From Microbulbifer sp. GL-2 (GTDB lineage: Bacteria > Pseudomonadota > Gammaproteobacteria > Pseudomonadales > Cellvibrionaceae), in the NCBI RefSeq assembly GCF_007183175.1, contig NZ_AP019807.1, forward strand, positions 3,158,001 through 3,222,000: a stretch of DNA of 64,000 bases. Direction: 5' to 3'. The number at the start of each line of letters is the position of its first letter. The stretch's first letter is position 1. Made by a program: the position numbers and the translations under genes. This document shows positions 17,658 to 26,881 of this stretch, in pieces. A model generated the notes under the pieces. The model searched no databases, was not told the DNA's origin, and saw only the letters and a list, made by a program, of their open reading frames with translations.

Positions 17658-18662
17658 CTAAGCAGCCTCTGAGCGCTCTTGTTGTCCATAACGCTCTAGA
17701 AAAAAAAGGTTCTCGATGGCTTCCGCATCTCGCAATCGCTTGATTTTGTCAAAAAACATCTGAGCCTCGGTAAAGGCCAATTTAAGGTAAGCGAGCCATT
17801 GCTTAATTCTGTTACCCATGTATTTTTCAGGGTAAATTTCACGTGTGGTTTGATAGTATTCCCACAGGAGAGTCACGATTTGTTGCCAGCTCATGGGTTG
17901 ATACTCTTCATTGGCGCAATAGGCTTTTATTTGCAGCCCCAAGTCTGGTCGAGCCAGCAGGCTACGCCCAAACATAAATGCATCACATCCTGTGACTTCA
18001 CTGCAACGGTTAAACGCTTCCAGGGTCCAGATATCACCGTTTGCGATTACTGGAATATCCAGTTGTTGTTTTATTTTCCCGATATACTCCCAATAGGCGG
18101 GTGGCTTGTAACCATCAATCTTGGAGCGGGCATGTACCGCTAATTCATTGGCTCCACCAGCTGCTGCAGCTTGGGCGTTGTCCATATATGAAGATCTGTC
18201 ATTAAACCCCAGGCGAATTTTTGCGGTGACTGGGATGTTTTCTGGCACAGCTCTGCGCACGGCACCAACAATCGCTTCCACCCGGTGAGGGGTCTGTAGC
18301 AAGCAGGCACCACCATCACTATTGTTAACGGTCTTTGCCGGGCAACCAAAGTTCAGGTCGATGGCCTTTGCGCCGAAATGGACGGCTTTGCTGGCATTAA
18401 TCGCCATAGCTTCGGGGTTACCTCCCAGCAGTTGAAGGCGCACGGGGGTGCCTGTAGCTGTAGTAGCACCATCGAGTATCTCTGGGCACAAACGGGTAAA
18501 TACCCGCCGGGGCAGGCGGGTATTGGTAACGCGGACGAACTCGGTCACGCAGACATCGACACCGCCAATGGCGGAGAGCAGTTCACGCACGTGGTGGTCG
18601 ATAACTCCTTCCATGGGAGCCTGGTAAATCTTCGGATGGCGGGAAATTGTCTTGTCGGTCAT
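17658..18662 (-). CDS. dusC: tRNA-dihydrouridine(16) synthase DusC
   Basis: 334 aa. An FMN-dependent TIM barrel that reduces uridine-16 in the tRNA D-loop with NADPH. Visible motifs: YQAPMEGV (residues 13-20, FMN site), DLNFGCPAKTVNNSDGGA (catalytic Cys in GCPAKTV near 107), AKIRLGF (near 147), HARSK (near 177), and NGDIW/GRSLLARP for phosphate binding. The MEGV near the N-terminus and the length fit the DusC group rather than DusA or DusB. It stands alone, divergent from the oad operon. Confidence 0.9.
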   Translation of the reverse strand: MTDKTISRHPKIYQAPMEGVIDHHVRELLSAIGGVDVCVTEFVRVTNTRLPRRVFTRLCPEILDGATTATGTPVRLQLLGGNPEAMAINASKAVHFGAKAIDLNFGCPAKTVNNSDGGACLLQTPHRVEAIVGAVRRAVPENIPVTAKIRLGFNDRSSYMDNAQAAAAGGANELAVHARSKIDGYKPPAYWEYIGKIKQQLDIPVIANGDIWTLEAFNRCSEVTGCDAFMFGRSLLARPDLGLQIKAYCANEEYQPMSWQQIVTLLWEYYQTTREIYPEKYMGNRIKQWLAYLKLAFTEAQMFFDKIKRLRDAEAIENLFFLERYGQQERSEAA

Positions 18663-19159
18663 AAAATAAAATTGGCAAAAGAGGTAAAGACTTATGGCGC
18701 ATATTCTATCAGCAACTCAGATCACTATTGTGAAAATTATCATCTATAAAAGGTAAACCATAGGAGAGAGTAACTAACTGGATTACTCTCGTGCACCAAA
18801 AAAGCGCGCGAGGAATAGGGTGTCTCCGTTGCTGCTGAAACCAATAAGTGTTTGATTTTAAAAGCAACTTATATTGATAATAGAAAATTGTTCGCGCTTC
18901 CATGCTGTAGATAATACCTACGAAAGCAGATTGTTTTGCCGTTAAGGTTAAAGAGGCTTGCCGGAAGATTGTATTTGCCTTCTGCGGGAATTAGATTGCC
19001 GTGCGAGGGGCTGATGCGGCTACAGTTTGGGATATTCGCGAAAGGGTGATCACAGTGGGTGCCGTTGAGAAACCGGTTCCCGAACACAGTGTTATAGGTG
19101 TGCAAATAAAACACTTGGATAACATATTTTACATGCCTGAAGACTTAGGGGGATACGCA
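18663..19159. other. Divergent intergenic region dusC/oadG with a palindrome at 18766-18790
   Basis: Almost 500 bases separate the divergent genes. GAGAGTAA (18766-18773) and TTACTCTC (18783-18790) form a perfect inverted repeat with a 9-base centre, about 100 bases upstream of dusC; it could be an operator or hairpin. TTGTTC (18888) and GATAAT (18910) at 16-base spacing are a weak promoter candidate for oadGAB. A frame opens at 19001 but reads like OadG only from about 19160. Confidence 0.35.
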
Positions 19160-19393
19160 GTGCAAGAGGCACTTTTTCAACAGGGCTTGGATATTACGCT
19201 GTTCGGGATGGGGATAGTTTTTACTTTCCTGCTATTGCTGGTGATTGGTACCAGCATTATGTCCCGGGTTATCGCGCGTTATTTTCCTGAGGCTGAGCCG
19301 ACTACCACCTTACCAAGCCACACTGCAGGTGATAATGCTCGCCTGCAGGCAATAATCAAGGCAGCAATTGACCAACATCGAAAAAAACGTTAG
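19160..19393 (+). CDS. oadG: Oxaloacetate decarboxylase gamma subunit OadG
   Basis: 77 aa from the GTG at 19160, selected because AGGGGGA (19147-19153) sits six bases upstream and the resulting length matches the family (about 80). An upstream extension of the frame reaches 19001 but has no OadG character. One membrane helix (about residues 10-34: LDITLFGMGIVFTFLLLLVIGTSIMS) is followed by a polar tail. OadG anchors and stabilises the alpha-beta complex and binds zinc through its C-terminal part. First gene of oadGAB, 56 bases ahead of oadA. Confidence 0.85.
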   Translation: MQEALFQQGLDITLFGMGIVFTFLLLLVIGTSIMSRVIARYFPEAEPTTTLPSHTAGDNARLQAIIKAAIDQHRKKR

Positions 19394-19449
19394 CTGCAAA
19401 TATTCTCTTCCTTTCAACATCCAATCATTTCTGCCGAGAGAGATAACCC

Positions 19450-21234
19450 ATGACTGAGGTTAAAAAGCCACTGGGGATTACCGATGTAGTCCTGCGCGAT
19501 GCCCACCAGTCACTGTTCGCAACGCGCCTGCGACTGGACGACATGCTGCCTATCGCGGAAAAACTCGATAAAGTGGGGTTCTGGTCATTGGAATCCTGGG
19601 GTGGTGCCACTTTTGATTCCTGCATTCGCTATCTCGGTGAAGACCCTTGGGAGCGAATTCGTGAGCTGAAAAAAGCCATGCCCAATACGCCGCAGCAAAT
19701 GCTGTTCCGTGGACAGAATATCCTGGGCTATCGGCACTACGCCGATGATGTTGTTGAAAAGTTTGTCGAGCGCGCTGCTGAGAACGGAGTGGATGTATTC
19801 CGTGTTTTCGATGCGATGAACGATATGCGGAACCTGAAAACTGCATTGGCTGCGGTAAAGAAACAAGACAAGCATGCTCAGGGCACCATCTCATATACCG
19901 TCAGCCCGGTGCATACCATGGATCTTTGGGTGGACCTCAGTAGGCAAATTGAGGATATGGGGGCCGACTCTATTGCGATCAAAGATATGGCCGGCTTGCT
20001 GCGTCCCTATGAGGGCTATGAGTTGGTAACGCGCCTGAAGGCTGCGGTGGATATCCCCATCCATATGCAGTGCCATGCGACTACGGGTCTTTCTACGGCT
20101 ACTGCACTTAAGTGTATCGAGGCCGGTATTGATAATGTTGATACTGCAATCAGCTCCATGTCCATGACCTACGGTCACAGCCCAACTGAGGCTCTGGTGG
20201 CAATTCTTGAAGGTACTGAGCGGGATACTGGTTTAGATATTAACCTGCTGGAAGAAATTGCGGCCTACTTCCGTGACGTGCGTAAGAAATATGCGAAGTT
20301 TGAAGGCTCCCTCAAAGGTGTGGATTCCCGCATCCTGGTAGCCCAAGTGCCGGGCGGTATGCTTACCAATATGGAAAGCCAGCTGCGCGAACAGGGAGCG
20401 GGTGATCGCCTGGATGAGGTGCTGGAAGAGATTCCCCGTGTGCGCCAGGATTTGGGCTTTATTCCACTGGTAACTCCCACTTCACAGATTGTTGGTACCC
20501 AGGCCGTACTGAATGTGTTGACCGGCGAGCGGTACAAGTCTATCTCCAAGGAAACTGCTGGGGTTTTAAAGGGGGAGTATGGATCGACTCCTGCAGAGGT
20601 GAACAAAGAGCTACAAACCCGAGTGCTTGATGGTGAAGCCCCGATAACCTGCAGGCCGGCAGACTTGATCACTCCAGAGCTGGATAAGTTGACCTTGGAA
20701 CTGCAGGAAAAAGCAGGTGAGCAGGATATTAACCTTGTCAGTGGTGAGATTGATGATGTGCTGACTTATGCACTTTTCCCGCAAATTGGTCTGAAATTCC
20801 TGGAGAACCGCAATAACCCTGATGCTTTTGAGCCGGTGCCCACTGGCAAAGAAGATAATACAGTGAAGAATGATCAGGGTGAGGAGATTTATACAGTAAC
20901 TGTTGAAGGGCAGAGCTACACAGTTACGGTCGCCGATGGTGGTGACTTGACCGGTGTTGCACCGGTGGCTGGTGCAGCACCCGCAACCGAGGTGAATGCT
21001 AACCCGGTCCCGGCTACTGGCGGAGAGCCTGTTAACGCACCCCTCGCCGGTAATATTTTTAAGGTAATGGTCAAGCCTGGTGATCAGGTTGATGAGGGGC
21101 AGGCCATCCTGGTGCTGGAAGCCATGAAAATGGAAACCGTGGTTAGCGCACCTCGCGGTGGCAATGTCGCCAGTGTGGCGGTGAAAGAGGGCGATTCCGT
21201 GGCGGTGGGCGATGCCCTGCTGTCAATCGCGTAG
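19450..21234 (+). CDS. oadA: Oxaloacetate decarboxylase alpha subunit OadA
   Basis: 594 aa. The N-terminal carboxyltransferase barrel begins ITDVVLRDAHQSLFATR (metal-binding aspartate) and contains FRVFDAMND, IAIKDMAGLL (catalytic Lys) and HMQCHATTG (metal histidines). A Pro/Ala-rich linker at about 500-525 leads to the biotinyl domain, with the biotinylated lysine in EAMKM (Lys560). The enzyme removes the carboxyl group from oxaloacetate and hands it through biotin to OadB, which couples CO2 release to Na+ export. Operon oadG-oadA-oadB; ribosome site GAGAGA before the ATG. Confidence 0.95.
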   Translation: MTEVKKPLGITDVVLRDAHQSLFATRLRLDDMLPIAEKLDKVGFWSLESWGGATFDSCIRYLGEDPWERIRELKKAMPNTPQQMLFRGQNILGYRHYADDVVEKFVERAAENGVDVFRVFDAMNDMRNLKTALAAVKKQDKHAQGTISYTVSPVHTMDLWVDLSRQIEDMGADSIAIKDMAGLLRPYEGYELVTRLKAAVDIPIHMQCHATTGLSTATALKCIEAGIDNVDTAISSMSMTYGHSPTEALVAILEGTERDTGLDINLLEEIAAYFRDVRKKYAKFEGSLKGVDSRILVAQVPGGMLTNMESQLREQGAGDRLDEVLEEIPRVRQDLGFIPLVTPTSQIVGTQAVLNVLTGERYKSISKETAGVLKGEYGSTPAEVNKELQTRVLDGEAPITCRPADLITPELDKLTLELQEKAGEQDINLVSGEIDDVLTYALFPQIGLKFLENRNNPDAFEPVPTGKEDNTVKNDQGEEIYTVTVEGQSYTVTVADGGDLTGVAPVAGAAPATEVNANPVPATGGEPVNAPLAGNIFKVMVKPGDQVDEGQAILVLEAMKMETVVSAPRGGNVASVAVKEGDSVAVGDALLSIA

Positions 21235-21250
21235 CAGGTAGGAGTCGCAA

Positions 21251-22567
21251 GTGGATAATCTAATCAATCTTTGGCAATCGTCTGGCGTTTCACAAATGGC
21301 GCCAGGTCAGTTTGTCATGATTATTGTAGGCCTGGGGCTTCTGTACCTCGCCATTCGTAAAAATTTTGAGCCATTGCTGCTGGTTCCCATTGGCTTTGGG
21401 GGGATTCTCGCCAATATTCCAGGGGCGGATTTGGCACTTTCTGCCGCTGAGACTGCGTTGACTCAAGGAAATACAGAGGTGCTGGCCCAGATGGCGAGTA
21501 TTCTGGGGTTGGATGGCGGTGCAAGTTTGGGGGCATTGAAGGAAGCCCTGGGCAGTGCACCGGCAGCTGTGCAGGTGCAGGCAGCTGAGTTTGCCAGGGA
21601 TGCGGGTTTCACTAATGGCATGCTGTACAGCTTCTACTCTGTAGCAATTGCTTCTGGTATCGCACCCCTGGTGATTTTTATGGGGGTTGGTGCCATGACA
21701 GACTTTGGTCCATTGCTTGCCAATCCCCGCACCCTGTTCCTGGGGGCCGCAGCACAGTTTGGAATCTTTGCTACGGTATTGGGTGCTGTTGGCCTGTCCG
21801 CAGCAGGCATTATGGATTTCTCCATCGCAGATGCCGCAGCAATCGGTATTATCGGCGGTGCCGATGGTCCCACAGCCATTTATGTATCCAGCTTGCTAGC
21901 TCCGGATCTGCTCGGTGCTATAGCCGTTGCAGCTTACTCGTACATGGCGCTGGTGCCTATGATTCAGCCACCGATTATGCGTGCCCTGACCACTGAGCAG
22001 GAGCGTAAAATTGAAATGATCCAGCTGAGGCATGTAAGTAAAAGAGAGAAGATAACCTTCCCGCTATTACTGCTGATCCTGGTGGCTCTGTTCCTGCCGG
22101 CTGCAGCTCCGCTGTTGGGTATGTTCTGCTTTGGTAACCTGATGCGTGAATGCGGTGTGGTCGCACGCCTGTCTGATACCGCCCAGAATGCGCTAATCAA
22201 TATCACAACAATTTTCCTTGGCTTGTCTGTTGGCTCCAAGCTGGCTGCCGACAAATTTCTGGACCCGAAAACCCTAGGTATTCTGGCATTGGGTATAGTG
22301 GCCTTCGCTATTGGTACCGCTGCCGGTGTTCTGATGGCCAAGCTGCTGAATATGTTTAGCAAGCACAAGGTAAACCCATTGATTGGCTCAGCAGGTGTCT
22401 CAGCCGTGCCTATGGCCGCACGTGTTTCCAACAAAGTTGGCCTTGAGTCCAATCCTCATAATTTCCTGTTGATGCATGCAATGGGGCCGAATGTGGCCGG
22501 TGTTATCGGTTCTGCGGTTGCGGCGGGTGTCATGATCAGTATGGTGAGAAGCTTGACCGGTGGCTAA
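21251..22567 (+). CDS. oadB: Oxaloacetate decarboxylase beta subunit OadB, Na+ pump
   Basis: 438 aa, GTG start at 21251 with AGGAG at 21240-21244. Integral membrane protein with about nine hydrophobic segments. The family signatures are visible: GVGAMTDFGPLL (about 140-150), IGIIGGADGPTAIY (about 200-213) with the key aspartate, and NPHNFLLMHAMGPNVAGVIGSAVAAG near the C-terminus. It decarboxylates carboxybiotin and moves Na+ out of the cell. It ends the operon, 22 bases before a strong terminator. Confidence 0.95.
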   Translation: MDNLINLWQSSGVSQMAPGQFVMIIVGLGLLYLAIRKNFEPLLLVPIGFGGILANIPGADLALSAAETALTQGNTEVLAQMASILGLDGGASLGALKEALGSAPAAVQVQAAEFARDAGFTNGMLYSFYSVAIASGIAPLVIFMGVGAMTDFGPLLANPRTLFLGAAAQFGIFATVLGAVGLSAAGIMDFSIADAAAIGIIGGADGPTAIYVSSLLAPDLLGAIAVAAYSYMALVPMIQPPIMRALTTEQERKIEMIQLRHVSKREKITFPLLLLILVALFLPAAAPLLGMFCFGNLMRECGVVARLSDTAQNALINITTIFLGLSVGSKLAADKFLDPKTLGILALGIVAFAIGTAAGVLMAKLLNMFSKHKVNPLIGSAGVSAVPMAARVSNKVGLESNPHNFLLMHAMGPNVAGVIGSAVAAGVMISMVRSLTGG

Positions 22568-22589
22568 CTCGATGGGTCGATAGTTTTCA

Positions 22590-22617
22590 AAGGGCGAACC
22601 CCGGTTCGCCCTTTTTT
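22590..22617 (+). terminator. Rho-independent terminator of oadGAB
   Basis: AAGGGCGAACC (22590-22600) and GGTTCGCCCTT (22603-22613) make a perfect GC-rich stem, followed by a T run to 22617. From here to 22892 no gene is visible; the DNA is AT-rich and presumably holds the promoter of the next gene. Confidence 0.93.
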
Positions 22618-22892
22618 GTGGGAAGGGAATAACAAGAAAATTACTATTACTGGCTGAATATGCCGTTTTTTTGTCTGTACATTTCGTTTACTTTTAATAG
22701 TTACTTCCCCCCCTCATGATATAGCAAGCCTTAAAAATACAAGGTCAAATCCCTTTCCTTGGTATGTGTACTGATTCATTACATGCTGCTGAAAATCATC
22801 TATCGATGGGATTCATTTTGAGTTAATGTTTTTTACGTTATATTCCTTGCGAGCTTATTCCTTGTAATAAATTTTGTATTGGAAGTAAAAGA

Positions 22893-23354
22893 ATGCGTAG
22901 TTTACCTTTACTGGTTTCTCTCATACTATTCTCCGGGCCACTAATGGCCCATGGTAATCATCAAACCTCTGAAGATCTTCGAGAGATCAAGAGAGAGATC
23001 GTGAAGCTTCGCAAGGAAGTACATTCTCTGGGGGATGTAAGGCCGGCTACTGATGAGGTACGCCAGTTGAAGAAAGAAGTTAGCAGGCTTCGTAAGGACA
23101 TTCGCTCTATGCAGGATTTGATCTTGCAACTACAGACTATGGTTGAGGAACAGTCTAATCAAGCGCAGCCGGAAGTCGTACACCATCCTGTAAAAGAGCG
23201 TCCCAAATGGGCTTGCTATATGAAAGATATGAGGGCAGGAGGTATGCACTCGAAAGGTTTTACCCGTGTTGAAGCAAAGGGCAAGTTGCTGGAAACTTGT
23301 TCCGAACGTGGAGGAGTTTGTTTCGAAAACAAGATTACCTGTTCAAATGAGTAA
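22893..23354 (+). CDS. Secreted coiled-coil protein with C-terminal cysteine domain
   Basis: 153 aa. A signal peptide (about 1-19, ending LMAHG) is followed by a coiled coil from about residue 25 to 90, with repeated charged heptads (LREIKREIVKLRKEV, VRQLKKEVSRLRKDI). After a linker, residues about 105-153 form a small module: WACYMKD...GFTRVEAKGKLLETCSERGGVCFENKITC, with four cysteines and the spacing W-x-C ... A-x(5)-C ... C ... C seen in small secreted bacterial domains. The coil should oligomerise it in the periplasm. No partner gene adjoins it; the function is not recognised. Confidence 0.65.
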   Translation: MRSLPLLVSLILFSGPLMAHGNHQTSEDLREIKREIVKLRKEVHSLGDVRPATDEVRQLKKEVSRLRKDIRSMQDLILQLQTMVEEQSNQAQPEVVHHPVKERPKWACYMKDMRAGGMHSKGFTRVEAKGKLLETCSERGGVCFENKITCSNE

Positions 23355-23582
23355 CTATTGACTGGTGGGGCCCGTTTTAGCCAGCTTTTAGAGCGAATTA
23401 TGTAATTTCGGGCCCTGATTTGGGTTCCCTCCAGAGCTATTTAAAGCCCAGTTGTCATGTTTTATAAGTTGCCTCTCTATTTGTTCGGCTGTGAAAAAAA
23501 GTATTTTTATCAACATTCTAATTGATTGTGTGTGTAGTTTTGGATTTTGATTGGTTGCAATATTTTTAAAAATTAGTTGATC

Positions 23583-24221
23583 CTAAATTATTTTTTTAAA
23601 GTGTTTGTTGAGCAGGCTGAATAAAGCGGCGCGACTGGCGATATGATTGTAACTCGGTGAGCCGTGACGTTTGAAAAAATCTGGGAATAATTCAGCAACT
23701 TTCTGTTGTGGCCACTCTAAATGAAATTGCAGTCCTAGTACCCTTTTATTCAGCATGAATGCTTGATGGGGGCATAAATCGGATTCAGCTAAGCACTGGG
23801 CGCCGCGTGGAATTTCGAAATAATAGCTATGTGCTTGAAAAACCTTTTTTGTCGATATATTCCAGTCAGGCGTAGACCTTATGGGTTGCCAGCCCATTTC
23901 CTCATGCGCTAGAGGATGAATATTGGCTCCGAGTGAATGTGCAAGAATCTGTGCACCCAAGCAGATACCCAGTATGGGAGTCGGTTGACGGATTTGAATC
24001 TTCACCCATTCTATCTCATCGGTTAGCCAGGGTAGTTCTTCCTGGTCACAGATGTTCATCATTCCACCCAAGAGAATTACGCCACTGAAGTTACTTTTGG
24101 GTAATAGTGAAGTTTGGGGGTTGACTATTTTCAGGGGTATTTGATTTTCTCGAGCCCAGTCGGTGATATACCCTGGGTCCTCGTTTTTCTCGTGCTGAAT
24201 AACCAGAATAGGCTTTCTCAT
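23583..24221 (-). CDS. Class I glutamine amidotransferase (GMP-synthase-like)
   Basis: 212 aa from the ATG at 24221, one base after the stop of the upstream gene; a further 14 in-frame codons reach back into that gene and are less likely. The triad is complete: Cys87 in PILGICLGAQ, His167 and Glu169 in LQFHLEWP. The fold is the stand-alone GATase1 type (like YfeJ or GuaA N-domain homologues), which hydrolyses glutamine or gamma-glutamyl compounds. No synthetase domain is encoded nearby. It is co-transcribed with the secreted protein upstream and divergent from a LysR gene. Confidence 0.85.
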   Translation of the reverse strand: MRKPILVIQHEKNEDPGYITDWARENQIPLKIVNPQTSLLPKSNFSGVILLGGMMNICDQEELPWLTDEIEWVKIQIRQPTPILGICLGAQILAHSLGANIHPLAHEEMGWQPIRSTPDWNISTKKVFQAHSYYFEIPRGAQCLAESDLCPHQAFMLNKRVLGLQFHLEWPQQKVAELFPDFFKRHGSPSYNHIASRAALFSLLNKHFKKII

Positions 24222-24222
24222 C

Positions 24223-24876
24223 TTATTGGAAGTCTTGACTTTCAAAATATAATTGGGATTCAAAGTGGATACCTGCTTTTACAAGGCTTTCCGGCCAATT
24301 ATTCTCTGAGAGTGGCTGTTCACTCCCACTATAAATTTCTTTTGGGGAAGATGGATTGGCGCTAACAACTAATATCTGGTCAAAGCTGGGAGCAGAAGCT
24401 ATCTCATGAACAAGTAGACTTAGGCTATTAAGCTGTACGATCTGATAGTACCCATTGCTCTCCCGCTTTAGAGGTTGATCTAGTAACTTATCCGTTACTT
24501 TGAATGAGAAAGGGGTGGGGTAGGCTTTACCATCACGCTCAAAGTGCCCCTCGAATAACTTGGCAGTGAAGGAGTCCAGTTTACTGTTGCGTAATTTATT
24601 GAGGGAGAATTTCTCGGGAAGCAATGAAGAAAGCCTAGCGCCTTGGACCAAATCACTAACGCTTTCTTGGTTATCAGTTTTTAGGGTAAGAATTACCTGG
24701 TGGCTATGATGACCTCCGTGGAGAGGCATATGGGAGGCGATCAACTGTCCATTTACAGAAAATAGCGCCATGCCATGAATTCCAACTGAGTCATCGCCAT
24801 AAGTTGATGCTGGAGCTAATACCAGGCATAAGCCCAGCTGGCTAAAGAATATCCAGGTTAGAAGTGTCTTGTTCAT
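24223..24876 (-). CDS. Secreted hypothetical protein in operon with the amidotransferase
   Basis: 217 aa from the ATG at 24876, which gives a clean signal peptide (MNKTLLTWIFF...APAST); an ATG at 24894 adds six residues and is also possible, with no clear ribosome site for either. The mature part starts near HGMALFSVNGQLIASHMPLHGGHHSHQ, a histidine-rich stretch that could bind metal, and continues as a beta-rich domain. No family was recognised. The stop is one base from the amidotransferase start, so translation is coupled. Confidence 0.65.
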   Translation of the reverse strand: MNKTLLTWIFFSQLGLCLVLAPASTYGDDSVGIHGMALFSVNGQLIASHMPLHGGHHSHQVILTLKTDNQESVSDLVQGARLSSLLPEKFSLNKLRNSKLDSFTAKLFEGHFERDGKAYPTPFSFKVTDKLLDQPLKRESNGYYQIVQLNSLSLLVHEIASAPSFDQILVVSANPSSPKEIYSGSEQPLSENNWPESLVKAGIHFESQLYFESQDFQ

Positions 24877-24970
24877 TTTGACGTGCATTTCCATATTTTC
24901 TTGGAGGTCAGTAATTCTAAGCGTACATTAGTGATCAATCGATTCACTTTCTTCAATATTTGATTCCAAA

Positions 24971-25840
24971 ATGGAAATAGAAGCGCTAGAGAAATTCCTT
25001 GTTATTGCGACTACTGAGAACCTGCAACGCTCTGCGGACCGTCTAGATACAACTCCAGGGGGGCTGAGTAAGATCCTGCGGCGCCTTGAGGAGGAGCTGG
25101 GTACTCGCCTATTTGATCGGGTGGGGAAACAGCTCAAAATCAATGATGATGGACGCCGACTGCAAAGTCACGCAATTGAGATTGTTACCATTGCCAGGAA
25201 GGCTCGTGCGGAAGTTGGTAATTTTGACAGCTATGCGGAATGCCGGGTGGCTGCGCCGGCAATGTTACAGCTAACCTGGGCTGCACTTTTCCAGAAAAAA
25301 CTGGCTGCAGGCTACCCGGGAGTACGCTTGTCATATACCTCGGCCTATGAATCTCTGGCCCTTAGAATGCTGGCCCGTGGGGAGGTGGATGTTGCGTTGA
25401 TTACTGGGGCTGTTCTTGGTCAGGTACCACCCTCCATGACGGTGCGTAGTGTTGGCTCAACCTGTATGTGCGTTGCGGCTGGTCCTGAACATCCACTGGT
25501 GATCGGTGATTACTCAGGGAAAAGAGTACCAACCGCCGAGGTTTTGAAATACCCATTTGCAGCCCCACGGATATCTCCCTTTTGTGGTGAAGAGCGGGGT
25601 TTCGGTAGTGATGGATGGCCTGAGACTCTCTTCTCGCGGAAAGTGCAGGTGGTTGTAAATGACTATGGGGTTCTCTGTAGGCTTGTGCTGAATGGCGGGT
25701 TACTCGCTTTTTTGCCTGAAACTCTTATTGGGGAAATAGGTGGGGTAAAAGTGCAAGTTGAAGAAGAAAAAGTGGAGGCTCTAGAGGATATTTACATAGT
25801 CGCCAGGGATGGCGATTGGTTGGATAAATTAGCTGGTTAA
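24971..25840 (+). CDS. LysR-family transcriptional regulator
   Basis: 289 aa. Residues 1-60 are the winged helix-turn-helix: ALEKFLVIATTENLQRSADRL, then TTPGGLSKILRRLEEELGTRLFDR. The rest is a periplasmic-binding-protein-like effector domain, somewhat short, with SGKRVPTAEVL and VVNDYGVLCRLVLNGG. It is divergent from the secreted protein/amidotransferase pair, with only about 95 bases between starts, so that operon is the likely target; the effector is unknown. Confidence 0.88.
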   Translation: MEIEALEKFLVIATTENLQRSADRLDTTPGGLSKILRRLEEELGTRLFDRVGKQLKINDDGRRLQSHAIEIVTIARKARAEVGNFDSYAECRVAAPAMLQLTWAALFQKKLAAGYPGVRLSYTSAYESLALRMLARGEVDVALITGAVLGQVPPSMTVRSVGSTCMCVAAGPEHPLVIGDYSGKRVPTAEVLKYPFAAPRISPFCGEERGFGSDGWPETLFSRKVQVVVNDYGVLCRLVLNGGLLAFLPETLIGEIGGVKVQVEEEKVEALEDIYIVARDGDWLDKLAG

Positions 25841-25965
25841 CTGCTTGGATCTCTTTTTTAACTAACGATCAAATTAAAGCGTAATCGCAGTTCTCATGGA
25901 TTCCAGGATCGTCAACTGACTACCTTATCGCTTGTAGTTATTATCGTGAACACTCTACGGTTAAA

Positions 25966-25997
25966 GTAAAAGCTGGCAACAGCGCCCCGGCTTTCAC
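25966..25997 (-). terminator. Candidate terminator of the diheme lipoprotein gene
   Basis: On the minus strand GTGAAAGCCGG pairs with CCAGCTTTTAC (one mismatch and one G-U), about 25 bases past the stop codon at 26023 and followed by a T-rich stretch. A single hairpin, moderately convincing. Confidence 0.45.
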
Positions 25998-26022
25998 TTC
26001 TGCCAACTTTAAGAAGCGCGAT

Positions 26023-26646
26023 TCAGTTTGTGGCTCCTTCAGAAGGGCAGGGAGTTCCTGCGGCAATCCACCCCTTCATTGCTTCAACAAGTTTATCATG
26101 GGGAATATTTACAGGCTGCCGCTTACCTCCCGGGTTCCATCCCCAAAGGGCTAGGGGGTTTTCACTTATAAATTTCAGTAGGCTATCTGGTGAGCGGCCT
26201 CCGTTATCTTGGGGTGTTGTGAGGAGCTTGCAGATTTGGGCAGAGGACTTATGTGACCAGTTCAATTCAATTGGAGCCATAGCCCAGCCTGGAGCACCGG
26301 GGGCACCTGTTACAGGGTTATTCTGGTTGGAGTGGCAGTTGCCACACTGCATTGTCCCTGTCCCCATGTTGCCAGGACCCCGCGCCACTCGTGGTATATG
26401 GGGAGAGCCTTCATTAATAAGGGGCATTTCCAGCTGGTGGCAATTCAGGCATCGAGGATGCAGGAGAACCTCTACAATGGTTTCCCAGTCTTGATGCCCC
26501 ATGGTATCGACTTGAGAGTTTTGAGCCTTTGTCTCTGGAGCTTGACCAGACTTGTCTGTCCGGTTCTCGCAGGATGTGAGAGCCATAATTAACACTGCGC
26601 TTATGGTCACATGGCGTAAAAAGCATGCTGCTTGCCGCAGTTCCAT
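26023..26646 (-). CDS. Diheme cytochrome c-like lipoprotein
   Basis: 207 aa. The signal sequence ends in a lipobox (ALTSC, Cys26), so the product is lipid-anchored. Two CxxCH heme-c motifs are present: CLNCH at 66-70 and CGNCH at 101-105, with candidate methionine ligands between and after them. The C-terminal half (WSHKSSAQICKLL, LWGWNPGGKRQPV) is like proteins annotated as isoquinoline 1-oxidoreductase-associated or generic cytochrome c. It should carry electrons in the periplasm; no dehydrogenase partner is adjacent, so its circuit is unknown. Confidence 0.75.
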   Translation of the reverse strand: MELRQAACFLRHVTISAVLIMALTSCENRTDKSGQAPETKAQNSQVDTMGHQDWETIVEVLLHPRCLNCHQLEMPLINEGSPHIPRVARGPGNMGTGTMQCGNCHSNQNNPVTGAPGAPGWAMAPIELNWSHKSSAQICKLLTTPQDNGGRSPDSLLKFISENPLALWGWNPGGKRQPVNIPHDKLVEAMKGWIAAGTPCPSEGATN

Positions 26647-26881
26647 TCAGTCCTACCTCAATTCCGGTGAGAATACCCATCCTAATTGTGGCAGATAGTC
26701 AGGAGCAGTCAGGTACCTAAATAAGGGTGAGAAGACCATTTAAAGCAGCCTGGAGTCAGTTATTTTTAGACTGTATGGTCATGAATGTATCTTGGCGCAA
26801 TCTTTCGCGTGGTATTATGTGTGAGTTTTTTAGTAGAACTATCTGATATTTGAGTACCGGCTGGTGCTCGGAGGAGAGAGT

